A stretch of 64,000 bases of DNA, taken from Apoda limacodes. Taxonomy: Eukaryota > Arthropoda > Insecta > Lepidoptera > Limacodidae. A program made the translations under genes and the position numbers. Location: positions 1,922,001 to 1,986,000 of the forward strand of contig OX291551.1 of NCBI GenBank assembly GCA_946406115.1, given 5' to 3'. Position 1 is the stretch's first letter; each line of letters begins with the position of its first letter. The notes under the pieces are model-generated. The model searched no databases and was not told the DNA's origin. It saw nothing but the letters and a program-made list of their open reading frames with translations. Positions 1-9,483 of the stretch are shown piece after piece.

Positions 1-729
1 CCAGTCAGTCTTATGACGTGGTGCTGGGGGAGATACCACTGCTGGCTGCTCCTCGATTACTACTAGGACTGGCAAGTGGTCCGATTTCATATCTTCCAGA
101 AGGACTTCCTGGGTGATCTGGCTGGACAGACCTTTGTGAATGACTAAGTCTATGACGTCTGGAATGTGTGCCACACGGAAAGGATACTGTGTCGGCATGT
201 CGGGGCCGTAGACACTGTAGCCATTTGTCTGTGCGTGGTCGAACAGTCGTCTACCATCTGGATTCATGGTCGTCGAGTTCCATGCTGGGTGCTTGCAATT
301 GAAGTCCCCGGCGAGGATCGTTGGAAGGGGAGAGTCCAGAGGATCTTGTATCTCAGCCACTTGCAGTCGCGTTATCGGAGGTTTGTAAATAGCGTAGATC
401 CTTAACGCTTGGCCTGAGACATACAATTCTACCCCCAAGGCGTATATGGAACTCGGCGATACTGTTGGTAGCGGTTGGTGGACTGTTCTTCGCTTAACCA
501 GCACTGCCAGTCCTCTGTAGGCACCGTAGGCTGACAGCTCGTCCTGACGGTATACGTAGTAATTTGGGATTTTTAGACGGTCCCGCGACTGAAGGTGTGT
601 CTCACTGATGAGCACCACATCGACGTCTTGGCTGGATAATAAGGCCCGCAGCATCCCAACCTTGTCTGCGAGCCCATGGGCGTTCCAATGTATGATCCTT
701 AGCGATCTAGTGAAGGTGAGGCCGGAACG
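1..729 (-). CDS. Jockey-type non-LTR retrotransposon ORF2, endonuclease part (runs off the left edge)
   Basis: This minus-strand frame is open from 729 to the window edge (243 codons) and encodes an AP-endonuclease-like domain of a non-LTR retrotransposon, which nicks the chromosomal target to prime reverse transcription. Visible motifs in order are IIHWNAHGL, a VVLISETHL block, a YAIYKPP block, the LAGDFNCKHPAWNS metal-binding motif and the SDHLPVL motif that closes the fold. The reverse transcriptase lies outside the window. The first in-frame ATG is at 652-654, after the conserved N-terminal motif, so the natural start is missing or non-ATG in this copy. It overlaps the end of ORF1 (stop 707-709), the usual arrangement in the Jockey clade. 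The frame is uninterrupted as far as it can be seen. Confidence 0.85.
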
Positions 730-1870
730 CTAAGATTTTCGCTAGACCGCTAAGGGCCACGGCGATTGGGTCTTCGTTTGTTCGAAGAGCTTTCAAGATG
801 TCCTGCACAACTTCGATCGTAGCCTCGATGATCTGCAGCTTCAAGGAGTCATCTTTTTTAGCTAGGGCCGTCCGTTGAGTTTGTTTCTCGCCTCCCTCTT
901 GAAGACGGGGCAGGACGCGTTATTTGCCGCGTGGGAGCCACCGCAATTTATACATGAGGCCAGCTGGTCTCTGTGCCGATCACAGTCTCGTGCAAAGTGA
1001 TCTTTGCCGCATCGAACACAGGCGATTTTGCGGTGGCATGCGTGGGAGGAGTGGCGAAATTGCTGGCATCGGTGACATTGCACCGGCCCGCGTTTCCCCC
1101 TCCAGGCGTCAATCTTGATGCCAGGCATGTTGAGCAGCTCGTTTATCTCGTAAATGACTGGCGTGAGGTCAGGTGTCCGCTTAAATTGGGCGTGGAAAAT
1201 GCAGCCCGGTCTTCCTTGCCGCGCCGAGATATGGCGGATATATTCCGGTTCGAAGCCCAGGGCCTCGAATTCTAGTTTGATGGCCTCTAAATCCGTGTCC
1301 GCCGGGAGCCCTTTGATGGCCACTTTCAGATTCCGTTCCGACGGCAGCTGGTATGAAAACCACGAGACACCTTCCAGCGTAGATAAGTACTGCTGTACTA
1401 TCCGGGACTCGTGGCCGTCTGTCGGCGAAAAACGTATGCCTCGGCCGAAGGGGCGAGCGTTTGCTGCTCTGCCAAGTTTCTGCCTTAGCGCCTTAAAAGT
1501 CGGGGAGGTGCTCGACGACCAGCGGCGGGTATTTTTCCTTCTTGGCGGCACTGGTCTGGGAAGGTTGGGTACCGTCTTGCGACGTGGTAGGCGGCGAGAT
1601 TGTTGCTGTTACGGCAGCTGCGTACGTAAAAGCAGCCGTCTCATCGGTGGGCGTCGCGACGGTCGTAGTTCCGGCGATAGGCCTCGCGGCGGAAGGACTC
1701 GCGGCGGGTGACGCGGTGGTAGGCGTCGCGACGGTCGGCGTCGCTATGGAGTGCGTCGCGGAGGAATGCGTCGCGGCGGCCGCGCGCATCGCGGCTCTCG
1801 GCGTCGCGGCAGACGGCGACTCGGCGGTAGGCCTCGCGGCGGTAGGCAACGCGGCTGAACTGTGTCATTG
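707..1870 (-). pseudogene. Jockey-type ORF1 (gag-like, zinc knuckles), frameshifted
   Basis: ORF1 of the same element encodes a nucleic-acid-binding gag-like protein. An Ala/Thr/Ser/Pro-rich N-terminus is read from about 1849 to 1493. The central PRE_C2HC-type domain and three CCHC-type knuckles (CHRCQQFRHSSHAC, CVRCGKDHFARDC, CINCGGSHAANNASC) are read in another frame from about 1500 to 862. The tail from about 870 to the TAG at 707-709 returns to the first frame. The two frame changes, near 1493-1500 and near 870, show this copy is broken. The N-terminal part is built from a degenerate GTCGCGGCG-like repeat at about 1640-1860. A likely start ATG is near 1868, again in a different frame. Confidence 0.75.
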
Positions 1871-1873
1871 ACT

Positions 1874-2003
1874 GTTTTTTTATAGCAATCTTTAGTTCCT
1901 TTGCAGCTTTGTTTAGTTTGGCTTTATCTAGAGGATGATGTGTGAGCTGCCAAGTTCTTCTTAGTCTGCGCTTGTCCAGGATCTTTTGTTTTATATCTGA
2001 TGG
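1874..2003 (-). other. Fragment resembling the endonuclease-RT linker of a non-LTR ORF2
   Basis: The minus strand encodes a stretch containing KILDKRRLRRTWQLTHHPLD followed by KAKLNKAAKELK. This pattern is typical of the linker between endonuclease and reverse transcriptase in Jockey/I-type ORF2 proteins. Here it lies directly upstream of ORF1 of the neighbouring element. The simplest explanation is that the 1-1870 element was inserted into, or recombined with, another ORF2. The match is by pattern recognition only. Between 2004 and about 2250 I see only AT-rich sequence. Confidence 0.5.
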
Positions 2004-2251
2004 GTTATTGGAGGTTTTGGTGAATTGGTGATTGTTATAGCTTATGTATTCGTTTTCGTAATGAAAAGAAAATTGAAACTTAACCATAACAATAAAAAAA
2101 AAATACAAGTCACCATTCATTCGGTGACGCTGCTATATTTTGAAAAACAACAAAGTAAAAAAAATATGTTATGTCTTAAATATATTGAAATGTAAAATAA
2201 TATCTGTAAGAAAAATAGTACTTTTACTTTTTACTAATAGTACTGTCTAAC

Positions 2252-2290
2252 TATCACAGTTAGACAGTTGAAATTTTCACAGAAGATATA
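2252..2290 (+). repeat. Left part of the interspersed repeat split by the Maverick
   Basis: The sequence TTAGACAGTTGAAATTTTCA and the following CAGAA matches uninterrupted repeat copies at about 40500-40530 (plus) and 61885-61915 (minus). In those copies it continues straight into a TATTTCTGTT(G/C)CCGCTATAAC segment. Here the continuation is found only after the Maverick, at 15091 onward. This defines the pre-insertion site. Confidence 0.85.
2285..2290. repeat. Left target-site duplication GATATA
   Basis: GATATA lies directly before the element end AGTCGAGGGG. The same six bases follow the right end at 15089-15094. Six-base duplications are characteristic of Maverick/Polinton integration. 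Confidence 0.9.
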
Positions 2291-2628
2291 AGTCGAGGGG
2301 ATTCGTTGGTTCTGGCGCACTTCCCTCCAACTTCAACCCCTCGCCTAAAAACTTTTCTGCCCCCCGCACGACTCGCGCTTGACCACTCTCAAAACCACCC
2401 CCTGTGTCTGGGATACGTCGACTCACGCTTGACCAGAACTACCACGTGACATCACTGTAGGTTCTGTGTAGTTTTGTTAAGTATTTATATCATTATCGTA
2501 ATGGGTCTATCGTATTTTTCCGTTCATTAGTTATTCTTATTTAATTACAATGTCGTGAGTGCGATAATGATGTTTGTGGTGACATTCCTAATACCTTTTT
2601 AATTATATTTGTACTTGTAAGATAAATC

Positions 2629-2641
2629 GTATATATATAGG
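2629..2641 (+). promoter_or_regulatory. TATA box, left TIR gene promoter
   Basis: A TATATATATAG run lies 95 bp upstream of the proposed start ATG at 2736. The stretch about 30 bp downstream (TTTATCATCAAGTG, near 2667-2680) could hold the transcription start. The layout resembles the one before the polymerase gene at 3511-3596. Confidence 0.5.
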
Positions 2642-2735
2642 ATAGTCGAGAGTATTCGAGTTACAATTTATCATCAAGTGATTGAATTCATCCTGTGTGA
2701 TACTGAGGCTGGTTCTATTTACTTCAAAAAAAGCT

Positions 2736-3391
2736 ATGGAGGTATGTGTTTTTTTGCTTTATAATTCTTTATCTATATTTATTATATATATTACAGACCC
2801 TCAAAACTATGTGTTTGTTTGAATGTCTATTACTTAAACCAATTTTGTTTAGGTTTTCACTTTAGGCAAATTTTTGATTCAAATTATTATACAAATATGT
2901 TTTTAAAGCATAGGCTTATTTTATTACAGAATTCAACATTTAACGTAATGGAAGAAAACACGTTCAAGCATTACTACTACGCTACATCGGATGATGAGCA
3001 ATCAACTGAGAAGGCCTTAGAAACAACAAAGCTCAAACGGTCTCGTCGAAATAGTATCGACTCATTCTTTGAGGGGACCAATCAGAAGAAAAAGAAACTC
3101 AGCTCTACAGTGGCGAGATCTTCAAAAGATGGTATCCCTGGTGTCACATACTTGTCTACTAATAATGATGATGGGGCTCATGCTACACATTTGATAAAAA
3201 TTGAGGTGTATGACCTCATAAAATTGAAAAAAGTACCAGTAGATGAACATTGGAAACACTCAGAAGTGAGGATCAAATATTATACGGATACAAAAGATGA
3301 AAAATATGAGCAAACGAAGGGTATCATATTTGATATCACGAAGCAAATAGCAGAAACCAATAACTGTAAAAAATACTTTTTTAAAAAGTAA
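2736..3391 (+). CDS. Unknown TIR-borne Maverick gene, left copy, two exons
   Basis: I do not recognise this protein. The frame 2819-3391 is open, but the more likely gene starts at ATG 2736 with exon 1 at 2736-2741 (Met-Glu), an intron at 2742-2929 (GTATGTG donor, TTTTATTACAG acceptor) and exon 2 at 2930-3391, in phase, giving about 155 residues. The product is charged and lysine-rich, with two nuclear-localisation-like clusters (KLKRSRR and NQKKKKLSS) near residues 30-55. A C-terminal block begins IKIEVYDLIKLKKVPVDEHW and contains EVRIKYYTDTKDEKYEQT. No catalytic motif or zinc finger is visible. Because it sits inside the inverted repeat, the element carries two identical copies facing inward. 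A DNA-binding or regulatory role is a guess. An unspliced start at 2948 is an alternative. Confidence 0.65.
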
Positions 3392-3510
3392 TCTCTAATA
3401 GCTAAATTAATTTTTAAGAACCATCCTTACAAAATTTTATGAGTATCTAATTGATAAGTAACGAGCAACTATTAATTAACCATCAACTAATATAGTAATC
3501 ACCTTATCGA

Positions 3511-3521
3511 CTTGTATATAT
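3511..3521 (+). promoter_or_regulatory. TATA box, DNA polymerase gene promoter
   Basis: CTTGTATATAT lies 75 bp upstream of the proposed polymerase start ATG at 3596. The stretch TTCATCATTCACAAG about 35 bp downstream could include the start site. It lies just inside the left inverted repeat, so it is unique within the element. Confidence 0.45.
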
Positions 3522-3595
3522 GAGAGAAAAATCGAACATTATATTTATTATTAATTCATCATTCACAAGCAAAGCTAAACTGGTTTATTTCAACC

Positions 3596-6500
3596 ATGTC
3601 ACTAGAAAGTGTTTTTTTTCAAAATGTTTTTGAAGAAGAAGAAAAAGAACTAATGAGAGCGTGTGAGAATTATGAAGATAATGCTCTGGAAAATCCGTAT
3701 TATGACACTTCACTGTTTAACATCTGTAAAGAAGTTGAGGAAACATTCAGGTATACATTCTAACTATACTTATTTAAATTTTATATTACATATTTGTGTT
3801 CTTATATTAACATAAGCATGTTATATCTACAGAAAATCTTCAATTCAAGTCGGTCGAGGTTTGAAGAGACAAGCTGATATTAGTGTTGAAGATTTACAAC
3901 AAGCATCGACGTCATCATCTTCCAATACAACACATAGACAGAACGTTATGTGTCAAATATGTGAATTACAGGTTAGCCAAAGGTTCTATGCTCAGCACTT
4001 ACGATCTAAGGAACACAAAGAAAAATGTCTTATTCATAATCATAATTTACATAATGTCTCTGTTATATCAGTTGCTTTTGGGTCTCGGGTCTTAACGTAT
4101 AGAATTGTATCACCTAAAGCTAATGAGTCACTTAAAATACAAACTCCTGAAGTATTCATAGCATCAATTAAAGAGTCGATACTATTTCTTATTCAGGAAT
4201 GTTTAAAAGAGTTAACTATTGTTAAAGTTAATTTTATTATTCATGCAGATTTTGAACAGGAAACAAAAGATTTAAAAAATTCTTTCGATTTTCAAACAAA
4301 AAATTGGACTATTTCTTTAGGGGACGAATTAGAAAATTATTTAGAAACTTTAAGCGAAGACATTAAAAATAAAATGAGTGATTTCGAAGCAAAAGATAGT
4401 GGATGGACTTTAAAAAAAATTCAGTTCTTAGAAATGAATGTTAATAAGTTCAATCCCTTACGAGGGTCTTCGTTTATTGAATTACCTTTAGATATTAAGC
4501 GTAAAAAAGCAGTCATAAATGTAAAAAATAACGATCAACAATGTTTTAAGTGGGCTTTATTATCCGCACTATATCCTGTAAATAAAAGTTCTGAAAGGGT
4601 ATCATCATACTTGAGGAATCAAAATAGACTAAAGTTTAATAATATACAGTTCCCAATCAAATTATCGGATATACCCAAGGTAGAAAAACAGAATAACATT
4701 AGTATCAATGTTTTCGGATTAGAATTTAACAAAGAAAAAAAATGTAATACCATCGTTGGACCATTATATTTTACTAAATGTCGTAAAGAATTACACATTA
4801 ACTTATTATTTTTAAACAATGGTTCAAATGGTCATTATTGTTTTATAAAAAATTTATCACGCTTGGTTAGTAAACAAATAACGAATCGAAATAATGCTAT
4901 TCATATCTGTGATGGTTGCCTTCTATATTTTAAATCTAAAGTTAATTTAATTAATCACCAAAAACATGACTGTGCTCATATTGTTACTGAATTACCAGGA
5001 ATTCATAAAAAAGGAAAAGATTGGTTTAATCGGGAAACAAATAATGATGAAATCTATTTTGATAAGTTTCAAAGAAAATTAAAATTACCTTTTGTAATAT
5101 ATGCAGACTTTGAAGCTCTTTTAGAACCCGTCACCTCATGTGACCCTAATCCATCGAAGTCATATACAAAAACAATACATGAACATGAAGTTTATAGTTA
5201 TGGATACTATATAAAATGTTCGTATGATGATAAGCTGTCTACATACAGAACATACACAGGGCCTAATTGTGCAAAAATGTTTATGGAAAGCATTTACAAA
5301 GATATTAGCAATATACATAGGATAAATTGTTTTCAAAAATGTCCACTTCCATTAACTAACGAAGAGAAGGAATCTATTAGACAATCGCAATTATGTTATA
5401 TTTGTGAAGGGCTATTGGGTGATGACATCACAGTAGACTATGATTGGAATACTGGTAATTTTAGAGGTGTTGCTCACGAATTATGTAGTTCAAAGTATCG
5501 TGTTCCCTTTTTCATTCCCATTCTATTTCATAATCTAAGTAATTATGATGCTCATTTTATTGTTCATGCTTTGAATTTTAAAGATGGAGAAATAGATATC
5601 ATTCCGCAAAATAAGGAAAAATATATTTCATTCTCAAAAAAACTTAATATAAGAGGTCATTTAGTACATTTGCGGTTTTTAGATTCCTTTAAATTCATGG
5701 CCAGTAGTTTAGATAGTTTAGCTAAAAATCTAAAAAAAGATCAATTTATAGAATTAAGAAAACAATTTCCAAACGAAAATGATTTTAATAAACTTATTAG
5801 GAAAGGTGTTTTTCCTTATGAATTTGTTAATTCTTATGAATCCTTAAAAGTTACAACTCTTCCAGATCAAGACGCTTTCTTTAACTCTTTAAGTAATACC
5901 AGTGTCTCAGATGATGATTATGAACATGCTCAAAATGTTTGGGTCCAATATAAATGTAAAAATATGTTGGACTATTCCAATCTATACTTAAGAACTGATG
6001 TAATGTTACTCACTGATATTTTTGAAAACTTTAGAGAAATTTGTATTAAAACATATGAACTCGACCCTGTACAATATTATACCCTTCCAGGATTAAGCTG
6101 GGATGCAATGCTAAAATGTACTAACATAACACTGGAATTATTAAAAGACTTTGATAAAATAGCATTCGTAAAGTCTGGTATAAGAGGTGGTATTTCACAG
6201 TGTTCTAACAGATATGGAAAGGCAAATAACGAGTACATGGGTGATTACAAAGATAACTTACCAAAATCTTACTTAATGTATTTTGATGCAAACAATCTCT
6301 ATGGTTGGGCAATGTCTCAGTATTTGCCTGTAAGAGATTTTAAATGGGTTAACCCGAACATAGACTTCAATATATCAGATTCATCAGATATTGGATACAT
6401 ACTGGAAGTTGATCTTGAATACCCTGAAAATTTACATGATCTTCATTCAGACTTACCTTTATGCCCTGAAAACATTGTAATCGGTAACAGTAAAGATAAA

Positions 6501-7496
6501 AAATTAGTACCAAATTTATATAACAAACCTAAATATATTATTCACTATAGAAATCTGAAGTAATGTTTACAACTTGGTATGAAATTAATTAGAGTTCATA
6601 GAGTTTTACAGTTTGAGCAAAGTCCTTGGTTGAAGAAATATATAGATTTAAATACACAACTAAGAACTTTAGCTAAAAGTGACTTTGAAAAAGATTTTTA
6701 TAAACTTATGAATAATGCAGTCTTTGGTAAAACTATGGAAAATGTTGAAAAACGTGTTAATGTGAAATTGTTAACCCACTGGGAAAACCATGGAAAAATT
6801 CAAGGTGCACAAAGTTTAATTGCTCGCCCTGAGTTTCATAGTCTATCTATAATCTCCGAGTCTTTAATTGCTGTACAATTACAAAAGACTAAGGTATATT
6901 TCAATAAACCATTTGTTTTAGGATTTTGTATATTAGAAATATCAAAAACATTGATGTATAACTTTCATTATAATTACATGAAAAGAAAATACAATAATAG
7001 TGTCAAGTTATTATACAATGATACGGATAGCTTAGTTTACCATGTATTTACAGATAATTTTTATAATGATATAAAATCTGACTTAGAATGTTTTTTCGAT
7101 ACTTCAGACTATTCTAGTGATAATGTTTATGGTTTCCCACTTTTAAATAAAAAGAAACTTGGATATTTTAAGGATGAGAACAATGGTAAAATATTTCGGG
7201 AGTTTGTAGGACTTCGATCAAAAATGTATGCAATGGACATTGAAAGTAAGGTTATTGCTAAAGCAAAAGGTGTAAATAAAAGTGTGACAAAAAAGATGAA
7301 TTTGGAAAATTATAAGTTGTGTCTATTTAATAAAAATGTAAATGTTTCACAAATGTGTAGGATTCGAAGTGTGAAACATACTATTTTTACACAACAAATT
7401 AATAAAACTTGTCTATCCTGTAATGACACCAAGAGATATATTTTACCTAATTCAACAGATACATATGCTTGGGGTCATTTTAAGATTAACTTATAG
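3596..7496 (+). CDS. POLB: Maverick protein-primed DNA polymerase B, interrupted by one in-frame stop
   Basis: Family B DNA polymerase thought to replicate the transposon. The best model has exon 1 at 3596-3750, an intron at 3751-3832 (GTATAC donor, ATCTACAG acceptor, phase agrees) and exon 2 from 3833. A C2H2 finger (CQICELQV, near residue 92) and a second finger-like motif (CDGCLLYFKSKVNLINHQKH) precede the exonuclease motifs YADFEALLEP (near residue 475), HNLSNYDAHFI and YLRTDVMLLTDIF. Polymerase motifs follow: A, FDANNLYGWAMSQ (near 868); B, KLMNNAVFGKTMENV (near 1010); C, YNDTDSLVYH (near 1112). A TAA at 6561-6563 (codon 962) stops translation between motifs A and B. The same frame resumes at once and stays open to 7496, so the copy is broken by a single nonsense codon. 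The intact family length would be about 1270 residues. Confidence 0.93.
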
Positions 7497-7706
7497 TTTT
7501 GAAATAATAATAATATAGAGTATTAATTGTATCTGGTTTATGTGTGTTTAAAAAATGTAAGGTAATAACTATTATTAAGTAACCTAATGATTGTAATTTT
7601 TTTTTATAATTAATTATATTGTTTTTAATATATAAGTGTTTGTTTTTATTGCTTTCCTCCATATGAATTTGAACATTTTCAAAGAGAACACACATTAAAA
7701 ATAATT
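7497..7706 (+). promoter_or_regulatory. AT-rich spacer between the polymerase and the virion gene block
   Basis: This 210-bp spacer is the only sizeable gap among the forward genes and precedes the packed ATPase-to-protease block. It contains TATA-like runs (for example TTTTAATATATAAG near 7623-7636), so it is the natural place for a second promoter and for the polymerase 3' end. No canonical AATAAA was seen just after the polymerase stop. A short minus-strand frame here looks random. Confidence 0.35.
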
Positions 7707-8366
7707 ATGATTCATTTTTATCATCCCTTTACAGTAATTGTAGCTGGCCCTAGTGGATGTGGTAAATCAGTTTTTGTTAAAAATTTTGTGAAACATGCTA
7801 ATGAGATTTGCAATCAACATTTTTCTAATATTATGTGGTGTTATGATGAAATGCAACCGTTATACAACTTGAACAATGTTAATTATTACCAAGGTATTCC
7901 TGACCTCAGTATGTTTGATGGAGAACAACCACAACTAATAATAATCGATGACCTCATGCGAGAGTCTGATGGTCGTGTTGTTGACATATTCACAAAGGGT
8001 AGTCATCATAGAAACATTAGTGTTTTCTATATTACACAAAATATATTCCATCAAGGTAAAGGACAGAGAGATATTTCTTTAAACTCTAGTTATATAGTCT
8101 ACTTTAAAAATCCACGAGATAAAACACAAATTCGTTACTTAGCACGTCAAGTCTCACCTGAAAACATTAAATTTTTGGAAGATGCCTACAAAGATGCTAC
8201 TAGTGAACCTCATGGCTACCTAATAATAGATTTAAAACAGGACACAATTGATATGTGTCGATTTAAAACGAGAATATTTCCTTCTGACCAGAACTGCATT
8301 GTATATATACCTAAAAAAGGATTTAAATACAGCAAACATAATGAAATTCCAATCATTCATAAATAA
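7707..8366 (+). CDS. Maverick FtsK/HerA-type genome-packaging ATPase
   Basis: A 219-residue P-loop ATPase of the poxvirus A32-like/FtsK-HerA packaging family, expected to pump DNA into a capsid. Walker A is AGPSGCGKS (residues 13-21) and Walker B is QLIIIDDLM (residues 76-84). A TQN sensor-like motif follows near residue 112, and FKNPRDKTQIRYLARQV lies in the C-terminal half. The length and motif spacing fit complete family members. The stop codon overlaps the next start in a TAATG. Confidence 0.93.
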   Translation: MIHFYHPFTVIVAGPSGCGKSVFVKNFVKHANEICNQHFSNIMWCYDEMQPLYNLNNVNYYQGIPDLSMFDGEQPQLIIIDDLMRESDGRVVDIFTKGSHHRNISVFYITQNIFHQGKGQRDISLNSSYIVYFKNPRDKTQIRYLARQVSPENIKFLEDAYKDATSEPHGYLIIDLKQDTIDMCRFKTRIFPSDQNCIVYIPKKGFKYSKHNEIPIIHK

Positions 8367-8695
8367 TGCATTCAAGAGTGACTACACATCAAGAACTTTT
8401 AAAATCGTTGCATGTATTGAAACCAAGACATAGAAAAGCTTTACTTAAATCTTGTAGTAAAGAAGAAATAAATTTTATTTGTGAGTGTATTTACAACGTA
8501 TTACAGGGTAAAATACCCGTCAAGGAAAATGATAAAAACAAATTAAAAAAATATAAAAATATATTGAGAAAGTTGGTTTGTAAAGGAAGAAATCTACTTA
8601 GAAAAAACGTAATTATTCAAAGGGGTGGTGCCTTTTTACCTATTATTTTAGGATCTGTTCTAAGTGCCTTGGTGAGTTCAATTTTAAAACCTTAG
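8366..8695 (+). CDS. Small basic conserved Polinton protein (109 aa)
   Basis: A short lysine-rich protein whose ATG shares its A with the ATPase stop (TAATG at 8364-8368). A helical N-terminal part, HRKALLKSCSKEEINFICEC, is followed by a Lys-rich stretch and a C-terminal hydrophobic tail, GGAFLPIILGSVLSALVSSI. This arrangement of helical start, basic middle and glycine-hydrophobic end recurs in many Polintons and adenovirus-like elements. A role as a small virion core or membrane-active protein is inferred from that pattern and from its place in the virion gene block. I cannot name a specific function. Confidence 0.7.
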   Translation: MHSRVTTHQELLKSLHVLKPRHRKALLKSCSKEEINFICECIYNVLQGKIPVKENDKNKLKKYKNILRKLVCKGRNLLRKNVIIQRGGAFLPIILGSVLSALVSSILKP

Positions 8696-8714
8696 CAGGA
8701 AAATAAAAGCAAAA

Positions 8715-9473
8715 ATGGAACATGCTAAAAAAATGATTCTAATTGAACCTAATTTGATAGAAAAAATTAAAAAGGAAAATGAAACACAAAGCGCTTTAAA
8801 TACTTTATCCCGTTTAGATGGTGAAATGAAAGATATTTTAAATAGTAATGTAGAAGATAGAGAAAAATGGATTTTGTATTTACAAACACTACAAAGGTAT
8901 TTACATTTTACTGAAGTAGAACGACGACCATATCAAATACCAATTATAACCAAAACAGAAAGTTCGCCTAATTATAAAGATACTGATGTCATTAAGGAAA
9001 CAGTCCTTGACACTGAGCAGGTATCAAACATAAAATCAAAAACCATAAATGATACTGACTTAACCCCATTTTATTCAAAGCAACAACTCTTGAAATTGAT
9101 TCCTAAGACGTATATAAAACGAGGTGAATTACTAATAGAATCAATTTTTTCAAATAAAAATAAGGTAGATTGGGATACCAATGGAACTGTTAGTATCAAT
9201 AATATGAAAATACCAGGAAGTAACATTATAGACCTGGTGAATGATACACTAAGACCACTTAAACACAGTGATCCAATTGGGTGGCAAGAGTTTGCATCAG
9301 CATTAAAAGAAATTAAAATACCATTAACTTATATTGGAAATCCAAAAAGACTAGAATATATTAATAAACTTTACTTAGGTAATATAAAAGAAGAAATTCC
9401 ACTTAACAAATTGCAATCAGATAATAGTTTTACTCCTACTAAGACTCATTTTAACAAAATCAAGAAAAAATAG
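8715..9473 (+). CDS. Conserved Polinton protein of unknown function (252 aa)
   Basis: This gene starts 19 bp after the previous stop, with no overlap. The N-terminal third is helical and charged (KKMILIEPNLIEKIKKENE and a DREKWILYLQTLQRYLHF segment). The C-terminal third carries VDWDTNGTVSINNMKIPGSN followed by IIDLVNDTLRPLKH and PIGWQEFASALKEIKIPLTY. That C-terminal block is a recurrent signature of an uncharacterised Polinton protein, as I recall it. No catalytic motif is visible. Its place among virion genes suggests a structural or assembly role, which is inference. Confidence 0.7.
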   Translation: MEHAKKMILIEPNLIEKIKKENETQSALNTLSRLDGEMKDILNSNVEDREKWILYLQTLQRYLHFTEVERRPYQIPIITKTESSPNYKDTDVIKETVLDTEQVSNIKSKTINDTDLTPFYSKQQLLKLIPKTYIKRGELLIESIFSNKNKVDWDTNGTVSINNMKIPGSNIIDLVNDTLRPLKHSDPIGWQEFASALKEIKIPLTYIGNPKRLEYINKLYLGNIKEEIPLNKLQSDNSFTPTKTHFNKIKKK

Positions 9474-9483
9474 ACTGGGAAAA

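Larger units (their letters stand above)
2291..3422 (+). repeat. Maverick left terminal inverted repeat
   Basis: This 1132-bp repeat matches the reverse complement of 13758-15088. It contains a TATA box, a two-exon gene and one copy of the subterminal unit that is present three times on the right. Homology ends inward at about TTAAGAACC (3415-3422). I saw only isolated substitutions, for example near 2446, in the parts compared by eye. Confidence 0.92.

Noticed and set aside
6561..6563. Programmed stop-codon readthrough in the Maverick polymerase
   Set aside because: No readthrough context or downstream structure was recognised, and a plain nonsense mutation explains it more simply.
7486..7695. 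Minus-strand frame between polymerase and ATPase
   Set aside because: AT-rich low-complexity translation without any family signature; better explained as regulatory spacer.
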